Of a stretch of DNA of 30,316 bases, positions 1 through 7,891 are shown one piece after another. Position numbers and translations under genes: made by a program. The stretch's first letter is position 1; each line of letters opens with the position of its first letter. The notes under the pieces are model-generated. The model worked only from the letters and a program-made list of their open reading frames with translations. It was not told where the DNA came from and ran no database searches. The DNA comes from a virus. The DNA lies in the IMG/VR virus record IMGVR_UViG_3300033153_006025, positions 1 to 30,316 of that record, one strand, 5' to 3'.

Positions 1-1287
1 TGGGCCATTAGATTTATCTAATGGCTCTCTAACACTGATTGCCAGATAACGAAATGCATCAGCATAATCAGCTGACCAATCATCGAGCGGGTGATCTACA
101 TAGCATTTTCTGCCATCATTCCATTCTCGCTTGTAAGCTCTAAGCGCTTCAAGACCACGCTTGCAATTTGTTTTATGAAAAACACATTTCCTTAATATCT
201 TTCTAGCGTTCGCTATACCATCCTTAACTGATAACCTTGGTACATTAATAAAATACAGACTTAACGCATAGGCTTGTTGAATTCTTGTTTTCCCTGAGCC
301 CCATTCTTTAACAGCAATATCATGTGGTGCATAATGATTTGCAAACTTAAGATTATATTTTCTAGAATATTCATGTAAATATAAATAGTAGTGCTCTAGT
401 CCTTCGTCAATATTATCGTACGAATGAATGATGTGATAATAACCACCGTAATATTGCCAAAACCATATTGTGGTTGGGTGATTAACACCAATATCCCAAA
501 CGGTATTAACCGGGTAGTCTCGATTAATATCAAAATCTTTAATGTGATTAACTTCATTTATCTCAGTAAGAATCTTTCCGTAATATGATCCAGTGTTTGG
601 CCCTTCGAAACTGACGTAATACTCTTGGTTGATTAATGCTTCGTCAAATCCTTGTGCGATTTCCTCTTTAATATCTTCTTTCGTTATAATGGGCGATCCA
701 TCATTCTTGGTCGTCTGTGTAATATCTAACTTTGATACATACCATTTAGGGTTTTGTAATGCCATCATGTATAAATCATGAGCATGATTGTATGAGCGCG
801 GCGTAAATTGAAAGACTGCTTTGCCACCATTCTCAACCAAAATAGGTCGTAGGTAATCCCAGGCTCCTGGCTTTTGTAATGAATATTCACCGAAGATAAT
901 CATCACAGGGTTAGTACCAACCTGCTTATCGATCTGATCACTACCGCCTAAGCGAAATATAGAGCCATTCTTGAACTCTATTATCATATCGCTCTTATTC
1001 ACCCGCCTAATAACATCTCTCGGGAAGAAGTCTAAAAATCGCTTTCCTTGACCTGTAATACCATCCCAAATAATACGTTTAGCATGTGCCTGCTCGGGCA
1101 ATAGATATAGATATGTGCCCACTCTGAGCTGAGCTTCAGCGGCAATAAGATTAATACAGAATAAATCCTTACCGGCCCTTCGGTGAACAATCAGAACCAT
1201 GTTCTTATATTTTTCTACGAAAAAGGCTCTCAGCCATTCTTTCTGATACGGGCGAGCGTCAAATGTGGGTAATATTATTTCAGACAT
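1..1287 (-). CDS. Terminase large subunit (partial, runs off left edge)
   Basis: ATP-driven packaging motor and nuclease that cuts and pumps phage DNA into the prohead. The reading frame is open from an ATG at 1287 to base 1, giving 429 visible residues; the C-terminal end lies outside the window. Visible motifs: a Walker A-like P-loop HRRAGKD near residue 35; a Walker B/catalytic segment MIIFGEYS near residue 130 (the usual Asp before Glu is Gly, a position that varies in this family); a coupling segment QFTPRS near 160; nuclease motif VWDIGVNHPTT near 268; APHDIAVKEWGSGKTR near 330; and the C-terminal DDWSADYADAFRY. The ATG overlaps the preceding stop (TAATG), so translation is probably coupled. 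As in T7, it is the last gene of the late block. T7 gp19 is 586 aa, so roughly a quarter may be missing, though this is uncertain because family lengths vary. Confidence 0.95.
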   Translation of the reverse strand, partial: MSEIILPTFDARPYQKEWLRAFFVEKYKNMVLIVHRRAGKDLFCINLIAAEAQLRVGTYLYLLPEQAHAKRIIWDGITGQGKRFLDFFPRDVIRRVNKSDMIIEFKNGSIFRLGGSDQIDKQVGTNPVMIIFGEYSLQKPGAWDYLRPILVENGGKAVFQFTPRSYNHAHDLYMMALQNPKWYVSKLDITQTTKNDGSPIITKEDIKEEIAQGFDEALINQEYYVSFEGPNTGSYYGKILTEINEVNHIKDFDINRDYPVNTVWDIGVNHPTTIWFWQYYGGYYHIIHSYDNIDEGLEHYYLYLHEYSRKYNLKFANHYAPHDIAVKEWGSGKTRIQQAYALSLYFINVPRLSVKDGIANARKILRKCVFHKTNCKRGLEALRAYKREWNDGRKCYVDHPLDDWSADYADAFRYLAISVREPLDKSNGP

Positions 1288-1589
1288 TAATGTTTTATTT
1301 TGACTATAAAATCAACAAATCCAGTGACTACCGTTACAGAAGCAACCATCAACGCCGGAACTTTCCATAGATTATTTCTAAAACTGTTCATTTTATCCTC
1401 AATATTGTTGATTCGAGATTCTTGAAGATTTAGGCGAGCTTCTTGGTCAACGACAAGCTCTTTCACTTCGTCAAATTTATGATCGATCTTATCTAAGACT
1501 TTATGGATGCTAGATATCTCCTCCTTTAAATATGCCATGTTTTCCTTAAGGGAATTTAGTGACTCAATGTCCTTTCTCATCAATTCCAT
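1287..1589 (-). CDS. Coiled-coil protein with C-terminal membrane anchor (XhlA-like, lysis-associated)
   Basis: 100 aa. Residues 1-70 are charged and heptad-like, predicted coiled coil. Residues about 76-96 form one hydrophobic membrane span (VPALMVASVTVVTGFVDFIV), with a short basic tail. This layout resembles the haemolysin XhlA family, small phage proteins that sit beside holins; the family call is by architecture only. It lies directly after the holin and directly before the large terminase, sharing one base with the terminase start. It is not a typical inner-membrane spanin, which has its membrane span at the N terminus. The start is ATG 1589; an in-frame ATG at 1580 is also possible. 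A role in lysis is inferred from context. Confidence 0.7.
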   Translation of the reverse strand: MELMRKDIESLNSLKENMAYLKEEISSIHKVLDKIDHKFDEVKELVVDQEARLNLQESRINNIEDKMNSFRNNLWKVPALMVASVTVVTGFVDFIVKIKH

Positions 1590-1668
1590 TGAGTTATTAT
1601 CCCATAAGTCAGCTTAAAAAGTTGTAAGATATATCTGAGTTTCATTAATAAATTGTACAATAAGCTCT

Positions 1669-2043
1669 CTATTTTTTCAACTTATCGACTATATAATTAC
1701 CAAAATAGAAGATCACGATAGTAATAACAATCCACCCAAGTTCAAAAGCATTTACAAGGTTAATAATGTTATTAACAACCACAGTGCGATCAAGACAGGC
1801 AAACACAAGAGCAACAATAAAGGAACAGCAATAGCTAATACAGAAAAAAAAAGCAAGAAGCCTACGACTGATAGAACGAGGTGTAAACTGGTCTTGTAAA
1901 GCCAGTAGAACTTTCTTAGTATCTGTAGCTTTTTCGTGCTCTGTGTAACATGATTTATCAATCCCATTTATAATCCCCGTTGTTACTTTACTAGCGATAT
2001 CTAATGCTTTATCTGTTCCAAGTAATTTTCCGAACCAGCTCAT
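1669..2043 (-). CDS. Holin-like membrane protein (GTA/3TM holin family type)
   Basis: 124 aa. The N terminus (MSWFGKLLGTDKA), an amphipathic region, and then an acidic/basic segment with YTEHEKA are typical of the 3TM phage holin family (PF11351). Two clear hydrophobic spans follow, about residues 62-84 (LLAFFFCISYCCSFIVALVF) and 96-117 (NAFELGWIVITIVIFYFG), and the protein ends in a basic tail (DKLKK), as holins often do. It would permeabilise the inner membrane at the end of infection. Its ATG overlaps the stop of the preceding gene (ATGA). The purine-rich GTGGAAC that serves as its ribosome-binding region is the right arm of the parS-like palindrome at 2048-2065. Confidence 0.75.
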   Translation of the reverse strand: MSWFGKLLGTDKALDIASKVTTGIINGIDKSCYTEHEKATDTKKVLLALQDQFTPRSISRRLLAFFFCISYCCSFIVALVFACLDRTVVVNNIINLVNAFELGWIVITIVIFYFGNYIVDKLKK

Positions 2044-2309
2044 AACTTTGTTCCACGTGGAACAATTGGAATAAAATATCTATCTGGAGATGCCTCTTTT
2101 TCTAATTCTTGCGCATCACGCCATAGATTAAGAGAGGCCATCTGACGTCTAAGAGGACTACTTTCTGGTCTTAGGCTTCCTGCTTCATTAATAATCTTTT
2201 TAGCTCTGTTAGTCAAGCTAAAAGGCATATTTACAGTAGATTTATTTTCATAAATCGGTCCACTTCTTGATCGTTTTATTTGATGTTCGCTATCCTCTTG
2301 TTTAAACAT
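2040..2309 (-). CDS. Unknown protein in lysis cassette (89 aa)
   Basis: Not recognised. It is basic, without membrane spans or cysteine motifs, and has a central segment of the type LTNRAKKIINEAGSL followed by a charged helix LWRDAQELEKEA. I chose ATG 2309 because GAGG ends about 6 nt upstream; a GTG at 2321, overlapping the stop of the endolysin-like gene, would add four residues. The last codons (Val-Pro-Arg-Gly-Thr) are written by a perfect palindrome identical to a bacterial parS site. The gene lies between the lysozyme-like gene and the holin and overlaps the holin start by four bases. A lysis regulator or an internal virion accessory are both possible; neither is shown by the sequence. 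Confidence 0.7.
   Translation of the reverse strand: MFKQEDSEHQIKRSRSGPIYENKSTVNMPFSLTNRAKKIINEAGSLRPESSPLRRQMASLNLWRDAQELEKEASPDRYFIPIVPRGTKL
2048..2065. promoter_or_regulatory. parS: parS-like ParB-binding palindrome
   Basis: A perfect 18-bp palindrome, TTGTTCCACGTGGAACAA. Its central 14 bp, GTTCCACGTGGAAC, are what I know as the chromosomal parS sequence of Pseudomonas, and it differs from the Bacillus-type consensus TGTTTCACGTGAAACA only at the symmetric pair flanking CACGTG. It is embedded in the 3' end of the 89-aa gene and its right arm supplies the purine-rich stretch before the holin ATG. Identity as a sequence is certain; binding by a ParB protein is inference. Confidence 0.7.
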
Positions 2310-2317
2310 TTCAACCC

Positions 2318-2788
2318 TCACTTAATATAAATATGATAATTTTCTATAAATTGCTCAATCGTTCCAGCACCAATTTCTGTGTTATAGTATTTTTTCCAAT
2401 ATATTGCAAGCCCCGAAATATCATCAGCTCTTGGCAATGCTTCAATATGTCTAGAATATAGCAGCCTAGCAATAGCTGTTGCATAAAATAGATTACCTAT
2501 CAAATTATCGACGCCGCTCAAAGGAATAATGATGAATTTGGAAATCTTTTCCTTAATGTCATCATGATATTTCATATAATTATCCCATACGTCTCTTTCT
2601 GTAGCTGGTTCAATCTGATAGATGCTCAAGGCCGGCCCACCGCCGATCTGCTTAATATAAGTACCTAGGTGTGATTCTTGAGCCGCTGTGCCCAAAAGTA
2701 GATTTACAGCAGATTCGCTATACATACCTAATTCTTTACAAGTCGGCTCAACAATATATTTCTTCAGTTGCTCACAATTAATCGGCAT
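2318..2788 (-). CDS. Lysozyme-like/lytic transglycosylase-type endolysin
   Basis: 156 aa. The segment AAQESHLGTYIKQIGGGPAL followed by SIYQIEPAT resembles the lysozyme/SLT core: a glutamate in a helix (QESH, about residue 38) and then a glycine-rich turn with Y/Q-I-x-P. The expected role is cleaving the glycan strands of peptidoglycan, as endolysin or as a wall-opening virion enzyme. There is no signal peptide or membrane span, so export would need the holin two genes downstream. It is preceded by AAGGTGATGT as ribosome-binding site, and by the fibre-associated gene with a small gap. It overlaps the next gene's possible GTG start. The family call rests on this motif pattern rather than on a full alignment. 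Confidence 0.7.
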   Translation of the reverse strand: MPINCEQLKKYIVEPTCKELGMYSESAVNLLLGTAAQESHLGTYIKQIGGGPALSIYQIEPATERDVWDNYMKYHDDIKEKISKFIIIPLSGVDNLIGNLFYATAIARLLYSRHIEALPRADDISGLAIYWKKYYNTEIGAGTIEQFIENYHIYIK

Positions 2789-2807
2789 ACATCACCTTAT
2801 TTAAAGT

Positions 2808-3299
2808 TTATGAGAAATCATATTTAAAATATGCTCTAATATATACTTCTGCACCATTTGAAACAAGCGCATTAGTAAACTGTACGCTACATTTTAACCC
2901 TTGAGTCGCTGAAATTGCAGTGCTTAACCCTGTCACCTTATAATATGCATCATCTAATCCGGTTTCAGCCTTAACCATATGAGTGTGCATTACTACTCTA
3001 CCATACGTTTCAATTGCGTAATTACCGTTGGCTGCATCTGCTCTAAATCTTACCGTACACGTAGCGCCTGTATTAATATCCCAATTGCCCATACATTCCT
3101 CGTCAACACCTAAGGTAAAGCCAACTAGTGTTTTAGCATAGGGCTCGACTAAATGTTCCGGCGTTCCTGCCGATCCATCATGCATGCAAGCACACCATTG
3201 CTCTGCTGTCGATGATGGAATGTTAACACGTCTAAACATAATCATTGTGTATCTATCAAATAGCGGAGAACCGCTCTGTGTTAAATCTTGTGTAGCCAT
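2808..3299 (-). CDS. Putative virion/fibre-associated protein (163 aa)
   Basis: No family recognised with confidence. The protein is beta-rich, with alternating polar and hydrophobic strands (for example CTVRFRADAANGNYAIETYG and YYKVTGLSTAISATQGL), and no membrane spans. Three cysteines near residues 36-69 (CACMHDG, EECMGNW) could coordinate a metal or form a disulfide, although cytoplasmic assembly makes disulfides less likely. It directly follows the 1202-aa fibre gene in the same operon, 11 bp away, with AAGGAAAAAAATT as its ribosome-binding site. That position is typical for a fibre-tip, cap or assembly factor, which is the best inference. Confidence 0.7.
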   Translation of the reverse strand: MATQDLTQSGSPLFDRYTMIMFRRVNIPSSTAEQWCACMHDGSAGTPEHLVEPYAKTLVGFTLGVDEECMGNWDINTGATCTVRFRADAANGNYAIETYGRVVMHTHMVKAETGLDDAYYKVTGLSTAISATQGLKCSVQFTNALVSNGAEVYIRAYFKYDFS

Positions 3300-3310
3300 A
3301 ATTTTTTTCC

Positions 3311-6300
3311 TTATGCGTCTGCTATAATTGTAATCGTACCTGATGACCCTCTATATTTAAGCTTTCCGCTTTCAACATATAGAATTCCACCACCACTTGG
3401 ATTTGAACTAGGAACCGTCGTAGCATTTGCTATAAACATTACCTGTTTACCATCGCCATAACTCTTTCCACCAAAGCCAATGTTACCTTCAGCGGTAGCT
3501 TGAAACATTATTTGACCATTAGAATAATCTTCGTCAGTAGGCCAGCTCTCAGTTCCAATAACGGTAAATGAATCCTCACCACCATTTCCTTGAATTCCAA
3601 CGACGTAATGTAAATTTTCTGGTCCTTGTACCAAACTTCCAGATGTAGAGCTATCTAAAAATGCGTTAATGTCTGTATCAGATACATCAAAGCCTCTTGT
3701 AGAAAAGCTCACAGCGACAGCACCATCCGTCATTGCAGAAAAAACAAGCTCGGATGTTTCATGCGAAGGAGTAACCGATCTAGTAATCGCACTTATTTCT
3801 CCGATCTGTTCGTTATTACCACTAGATGTTTCTTGAACAAATTCCATGGCTAATCCAATACCAGCAACTGGAGTTCCGCTTGTTAAATGATATAACTTTT
3901 GAACAGTATGTGGAGTATTTGTTAACGCAGTTGTTGTTTCAACATAAGCGTTACCAGTGGTTAGCTCTATCTTAGCATCGTTAGCTCCAAGTGGTTTTAT
4001 CGTAACATCACCAGTATTACTTTTAATCTGTCCATTAACGGCTAACGCACTTGTCACAATAAGATTAGAAAATGTAGGTGTGACACTTGTTAAGTTAGAA
4101 TGTTGCGCGTATGTAAAATGATAATATTCATCTGTAATACCGCCTTGCAACAAACTTAATGCATTATGACTTTCTGTCGATGCAAGCGATGTAAATATAA
4201 TATCATCTACACCAATATTGATGCTATTGTTTGTACATTTGAAAGTTTTATTATCATAGGTTGACCCTTGTGTAATAGGAACTGTTGCATCAACAAGCTC
4301 TACACCTGTGTTTGCGTCATCAGCCCTTGTCCAGGAGCTAGAACTTGAAACATAAATACCATTTTCTTTTTGGTCTGATTGCTGCCACACTAAAACTCTA
4401 TCAGATGAAGTTAATGTTCCATCGATGGTCTGCTCTCCTGACAAAGTAATATCACCAGTTGTCGCAATAATACATGAGCTTTTCCATTGCGTACCTTGAA
4501 ACAATGCATCCACATAATCTTTTCGAGTTAGATGGTCATCTAGTGTAGGGGATGTTCCGGAAGTAATAATTTGTGGTGCATACAATCTACCCGTGCTATC
4601 AATATCTAGCCTAGATACATAAGATGAACCATTCCAGTAATCAATACTGAAATCATTATTTCCTAACTTACTGACAGCCCATACTGCATTTTCACCAGGA
4701 GAAACCGGATCACCATCATAGAGTTCATATCTACCGATAGCCCCCTTTAAAGGCATGATCGCAATCGACTCTTCTTGGCTAGCATTACCAAAAACAACCC
4801 TCGGTTTTTTTGCAACATCTGGCGTAGTTGGAAAGGCCACTGGCTTTAATGGAAAACCGCTATATCCATTTCCACTAGCATCCATCACCACCGATGACAT
4901 ATCCCACTCATTATTAGTGTTATCATAACTCGCCATTGTAGAAGCGCTATCAATATCTTTATAAATATCGCTTTTAACTACACCCGTTCCCATCTTGATG
5001 GAATCACCGGAATTCGTCGGCGTAAGATCAGTACCGGTTCTTGTAAACATTCCATTTGCTGTATGAACATCAACATAAGTTTTAACTGCTTTTTCAGTCA
5101 GTCCTGCTGTATCTGAATTACCTGCCAATGTTCCATCAGTTGAAAACTCATCAATCGTCGCACCTGTTCCTGTTGTTAATGAATTGATTGTTTGAGTAGC
5201 TGTCCATGTATTTGCATTAGTTAAGTCAATGCCTAGAACATCTCCACTCGTTCCAAGACCAGTTAATGTAGCATCTGTATATACAGATGATAGATAATTA
5301 CCAGCAGCTGACTGTGATTGAGAAGATTTAGTTCCAGTCAAATCATAAATGGAAATAAGACTCCAATTTCCGCCGATATATCTTACTGTGATCTTTGAAG
5401 TAAATACAACCTCAGGCGTTAATCCCGTCAACGGGCCAAATGTTATATCGTTAATTGTCTCGCCCGCAGCGCCAACAACTGTTCCGAATACATTTTGTCC
5501 TTGAACCCAAACATATCTAAACTTCTGACTTGTTGCATCAGCAGCTACAGGAACAGCAGCTAGCCAAATGTTCATATAATCACCATTTGGTAGCACAGTT
5601 TGCTGCCAAGAACCGCCTGTAAACTCATTATAATAAGGGCGTGAACCACTCAGCGGAACAATATCTGTTCCAGTTGTAATAATGTTGATATCAGGCGATG
5701 CCCCTGATAAATAAAATTGACTATAAGTTCCTACAGGCAAAGCTGTAATTGTCGATGGTAAGTCCTCATCATAAATAAGCCCTGAACTGATAGATGGTCG
5801 TCGATCAGCTGCTGTTGTTGAGCTAAGCGTATAATCACCAAGCACTGCGCCACTTTCCCTATACGTTCCAAGCGTGTGATGCAACTCACGATGAGTTTGC
5901 CAAGGCATCATGCCATGACATTCTCTCTGATAAATCCATACAGCATCTGTTGGGTTGTAATAAGTAATTGCTATTAAAAGATAACCATAAAACTCATCTT
6001 CATCAACAGTTGATGTCGCTACCCATGAAGTAGTCGATCCATCATAAATTAAAAAATAAGCTTTTGATGTATCGGTACCATGAGCAGGAGATGTCCAACC
6101 AGAAGTCAAAGCAACAACCGGATAAGCTTGATAATAAGCATTAACAGTTCCGGTCAGTGTGACTGTTCTTGTTGTTGAATCACCAGTGATAATAACATCT
6201 TCCGGATGTGTAAATCCTGTAGGTTCTCTCGATACATCAATCAGCATTTGAGTTTTATCTGATTTAATGTTTACAACGAGGCTGCCTTCACTTGCATGTG

Positions 6301-6919
6301 ATCTAAAAATATTACCAATGCAAACAACACGATTAGGTGCTTCAGGTCTTGTTACTGTAAACCCACCAACTACTGTCGGAGATAAATATAGTCGATCCCC
6401 AGCGGCTCCGATACTTGTATCTATAGGCTGTAAAGTCTCTCCACTAACAAGCCCAAACGCTGTACAAAAACCGAATGATCCATCGTCGATATCTTCTGTA
6501 GCCATCGCTAACGTTCTGTCTGCATTTGGAACATCATTAGCTATTGCTAATGTAATTTCTATATTTACACCAGTACCACCAGAGATATATATTAAATTTC
6601 CGTTTTTAATATCTGTGCCAGAATTGTTTTTCACCTTTCGCGGTAAATGTAATTCTTGTCCAATCTGTAAGTTAACATTTCCACCAGGCATGCCAAGGCT
6701 CAATGTTCCTGAGTCATCATCCCACGATACTCGACCTTCAACACTAGTCACACCTGTTACAGAAGTATCAAAGTCTCTGTATGTGGCTGGCGAATGCTGT
6801 TCGTTAGCATGAGTAATTCTGTTATTTTTCCCCAAAGATGAATCCCAGATAAGCAATAAATCTGCTTGATCTAGCGTAGTTATTTCTGGAACCTGTGGGA
6901 ATGTTCTTGTATCTGTCAT
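3311..6919 (-). CDS. Large tail fibre/spike protein (1202 aa)
   Basis: Receptor-binding or appendage protein of the virion. The N-terminal 40 residues contain the adapter pattern LDQADLLLIWDSSLGKNNRIT, which I know from many phage fibre and spike proteins. Residues about 60-225 form a module with IGQELHLPRKVKNNSGTDI and LAMATEDIDDGSFGFCTAFG, followed by GDRLYLSPTVVGG, common in marine and podovirus fibres. The middle is repetitive beta structure rich in Thr, Ser and Gly. Near residue 800 a separate module begins (TRKDYVDALFQGTQWKSSC, then DRVLVWQQSDQKENGIYV and WTRADDANTGVELV), also typical of fibres. The end, LYVESGKLKYRGSSGTITII, is a common C-terminal motif. No intramolecular chaperone or glycan hydrolase signature is obvious. 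AAGAGG precedes the ATG. Confidence 0.88.
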   Translation of the reverse strand: MTDTRTFPQVPEITTLDQADLLLIWDSSLGKNNRITHANEQHSPATYRDFDTSVTGVTSVEGRVSWDDDSGTLSLGMPGGNVNLQIGQELHLPRKVKNNSGTDIKNGNLIYISGGTGVNIEITLAIANDVPNADRTLAMATEDIDDGSFGFCTAFGLVSGETLQPIDTSIGAAGDRLYLSPTVVGGFTVTRPEAPNRVVCIGNIFRSHASEGSLVVNIKSDKTQMLIDVSREPTGFTHPEDVIITGDSTTRTVTLTGTVNAYYQAYPVVALTSGWTSPAHGTDTSKAYFLIYDGSTTSWVATSTVDEDEFYGYLLIAITYYNPTDAVWIYQRECHGMMPWQTHRELHHTLGTYRESGAVLGDYTLSSTTAADRRPSISSGLIYDEDLPSTITALPVGTYSQFYLSGASPDINIITTGTDIVPLSGSRPYYNEFTGGSWQQTVLPNGDYMNIWLAAVPVAADATSQKFRYVWVQGQNVFGTVVGAAGETINDITFGPLTGLTPEVVFTSKITVRYIGGNWSLISIYDLTGTKSSQSQSAAGNYLSSVYTDATLTGLGTSGDVLGIDLTNANTWTATQTINSLTTGTGATIDEFSTDGTLAGNSDTAGLTEKAVKTYVDVHTANGMFTRTGTDLTPTNSGDSIKMGTGVVKSDIYKDIDSASTMASYDNTNNEWDMSSVVMDASGNGYSGFPLKPVAFPTTPDVAKKPRVVFGNASQEESIAIMPLKGAIGRYELYDGDPVSPGENAVWAVSKLGNNDFSIDYWNGSSYVSRLDIDSTGRLYAPQIITSGTSPTLDDHLTRKDYVDALFQGTQWKSSCIIATTGDITLSGEQTIDGTLTSSDRVLVWQQSDQKENGIYVSSSSSWTRADDANTGVELVDATVPITQGSTYDNKTFKCTNNSINIGVDDIIFTSLASTESHNALSLLQGGITDEYYHFTYAQHSNLTSVTPTFSNLIVTSALAVNGQIKSNTGDVTIKPLGANDAKIELTTGNAYVETTTALTNTPHTVQKLYHLTSGTPVAGIGLAMEFVQETSSGNNEQIGEISAITRSVTPSHETSELVFSAMTDGAVAVSFSTRGFDVSDTDINAFLDSSTSGSLVQGPENLHYVVGIQGNGGEDSFTVIGTESWPTDEDYSNGQIMFQATAEGNIGFGGKSYGDGKQVMFIANATTVPSSNPSGGGILYVESGKLKYRGSSGTITIIADA

Positions 6920-6931
6920 TATCTTTTCCTC

Positions 6932-7105
6932 TTATAATATTAACCCAATGTAATCGCCATCTTCAAGGACGATGTGTCTATTCGCTTCGTCAACCAAATA
7001 CAAATGAGGTGGTGGAGCAGGGGCTATTGTGCTTTTATAATCTGTATTATATATGCTCTTAGTTAAGATATGTAATTTCTCGCCAAATGGGTGGCCATGA
7101 AACAT
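6932..7105 (-). CDS. Small hypothetical protein between fibre genes (57 aa)
   Basis: A short frame from ATG 7105 to TAA at 6932-6934. It carries one of the best ribosome-binding sites in the window, CCGGAGG five bases before the ATG, which is strong evidence for translation. The protein begins MFHGHPFGEKLHI, contains a proline run (APAPPPH) near residue 28-34 and ends acidic and hydrophobic (LEDGDYIGLIL). No family is recognised. It ends 12 bp before the large fibre start, so a structural or fibre-linked role is likely by context only. Confidence 0.7.
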   Translation of the reverse strand: MFHGHPFGEKLHILTKSIYNTDYKSTIAPAPPPHLYLVDEANRHIVLEDGDYIGLIL

Positions 7106-7181
7106 GTTTACCTCCGGTTATATCGACTTATTTTTAAAGCAAATAATTGCAATCCAAATTTATTATAATTAAACATATGAA

Positions 7182-7523
7182 TTAGATTGCATAAAATTCA
7201 ACGCCAACACTAACAGTCGAATCTGTTGTGTAAAAACTTAATACATCTGTTGCCTCTACAATTCTGGCCGTTGGATTTAGGCTAGATGTTGTTGTGGCAA
7301 AAGATGAACTAGCGGGTACTGCTGCTGTTTGGTTATTAGATACCCACACATCAGAACCAGCGCTATATGAAAATATAGCAACATATAGTTCGGTAGTTCC
7401 TGGAACCGTTAATGCTGTTGCTGTGCTTGTAGCAACAGAACACGAATATAATCCGTCAGTAAAGCTTGGTGCAAAAGTCTCCGCTGATTGTGCATCTCTT
7501 GCAAATTCTAATTGAGTTGTCAT
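7182..7523 (-). CDS. Small beta-rich virion protein (113 aa)
   Basis: A compact all-beta protein with the pattern TTELYVAIFSYSAGSDVWVS, then NNQTAAVPASSSF, SLNPTARIVEATDVLSFYTT and VGVEFY. I have seen this pattern in hypothetical structural proteins of marine and enteric podoviruses, where such genes lie among fibre genes. No catalytic residues, cysteines or membrane spans. It has AAGGAG before its ATG and lies 10 bp after the 115-aa gene. The likely job is a decoration or fibre accessory protein on the virion; this is inferred from neighbours and fold type, not from a firm family match. Confidence 0.75.
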   Translation of the reverse strand: MTTQLEFARDAQSAETFAPSFTDGLYSCSVATSTATALTVPGTTELYVAIFSYSAGSDVWVSNNQTAAVPASSSFATTTSSLNPTARIVEATDVLSFYTTDSTVSVGVEFYAI

Positions 7524-7533
7524 GTATTTCTCC

Positions 7534-7881
7534 TTAACTTACTCGCTCGACATAACCGCCGATATTAATAACGTTAGTCGTATCTGCAAATGCAGTAACA
7601 ACCAAACCATTTGTTAAAACTAAACCAGGTACAATCAATTCAACGCCAGATTCGGCGGCAATTGTAACCTCTATCAAATCATCCGGAGCAGTTTGACCAC
7701 CCCATTCAATCGTTAATTTATGTGCTGACGTATCAGTATTTGTCGCATACAAAAACACATCATCTTTAACATATGTCTGAGTTGCATGAATAGTTGTACC
7801 AGGCGTTGCCGTTGCAACAACCTTAATCAACTTACCGTCTGTTGATCCTGATAGGATCTCTTTTGTAATTGTCTGTGCCAT
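7534..7881 (-). CDS. Small virion structural protein (115 aa)
   Basis: A beta-rich protein starting MAQTITKEILSGSTDGKLIK, with VATATPGTTIHATQ, VFLYATNTDTSAHKLTIEWG, and ending VVTAFADTTNVINIGGYVER. The pattern GKLIKV...GTTIH...LTIEWGG...NVINI.GYV recurs in conserved phage virion proteins I have met as unnamed structural proteins. It lies immediately downstream of the T7-like tail fibre gene and upstream of a second small beta protein. AAGGAATAAATA precedes the ATG. The most probable role is a decoration or fibre-linked protein; it is not an enzyme by any visible motif. Confidence 0.78.
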   Translation of the reverse strand: MAQTITKEILSGSTDGKLIKVVATATPGTTIHATQTYVKDDVFLYATNTDTSAHKLTIEWGGQTAPDDLIEVTIAAESGVELIVPGLVLTNGLVVTAFADTTNVINIGGYVERVS

Positions 7882-7891
7882 TATTTATTCC

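Noticed and set aside
1752-1967. 71-codon hydrophobic frame overlapping the holin
   Set aside because: It is an out-of-frame reading of the holin membrane segments without its own start signal; an antiholin-type nested gene cannot be ruled out but nothing supports it.
6267-6812. 181-codon open frame on the plus strand
   Set aside because: Lies entirely antisense to the 1202-aa fibre gene, has no ribosome-binding site, and its composition (Pro, Ser, Cys-rich) is that of a shadow frame.
7141-7190. GCAATC...GATTGC inverted repeat and TATAAT in the gap before the 57-aa gene
   Set aside because: The stem is interrupted and no T run follows; the TATAAT has no acceptable -35 box at 16-18 bp.
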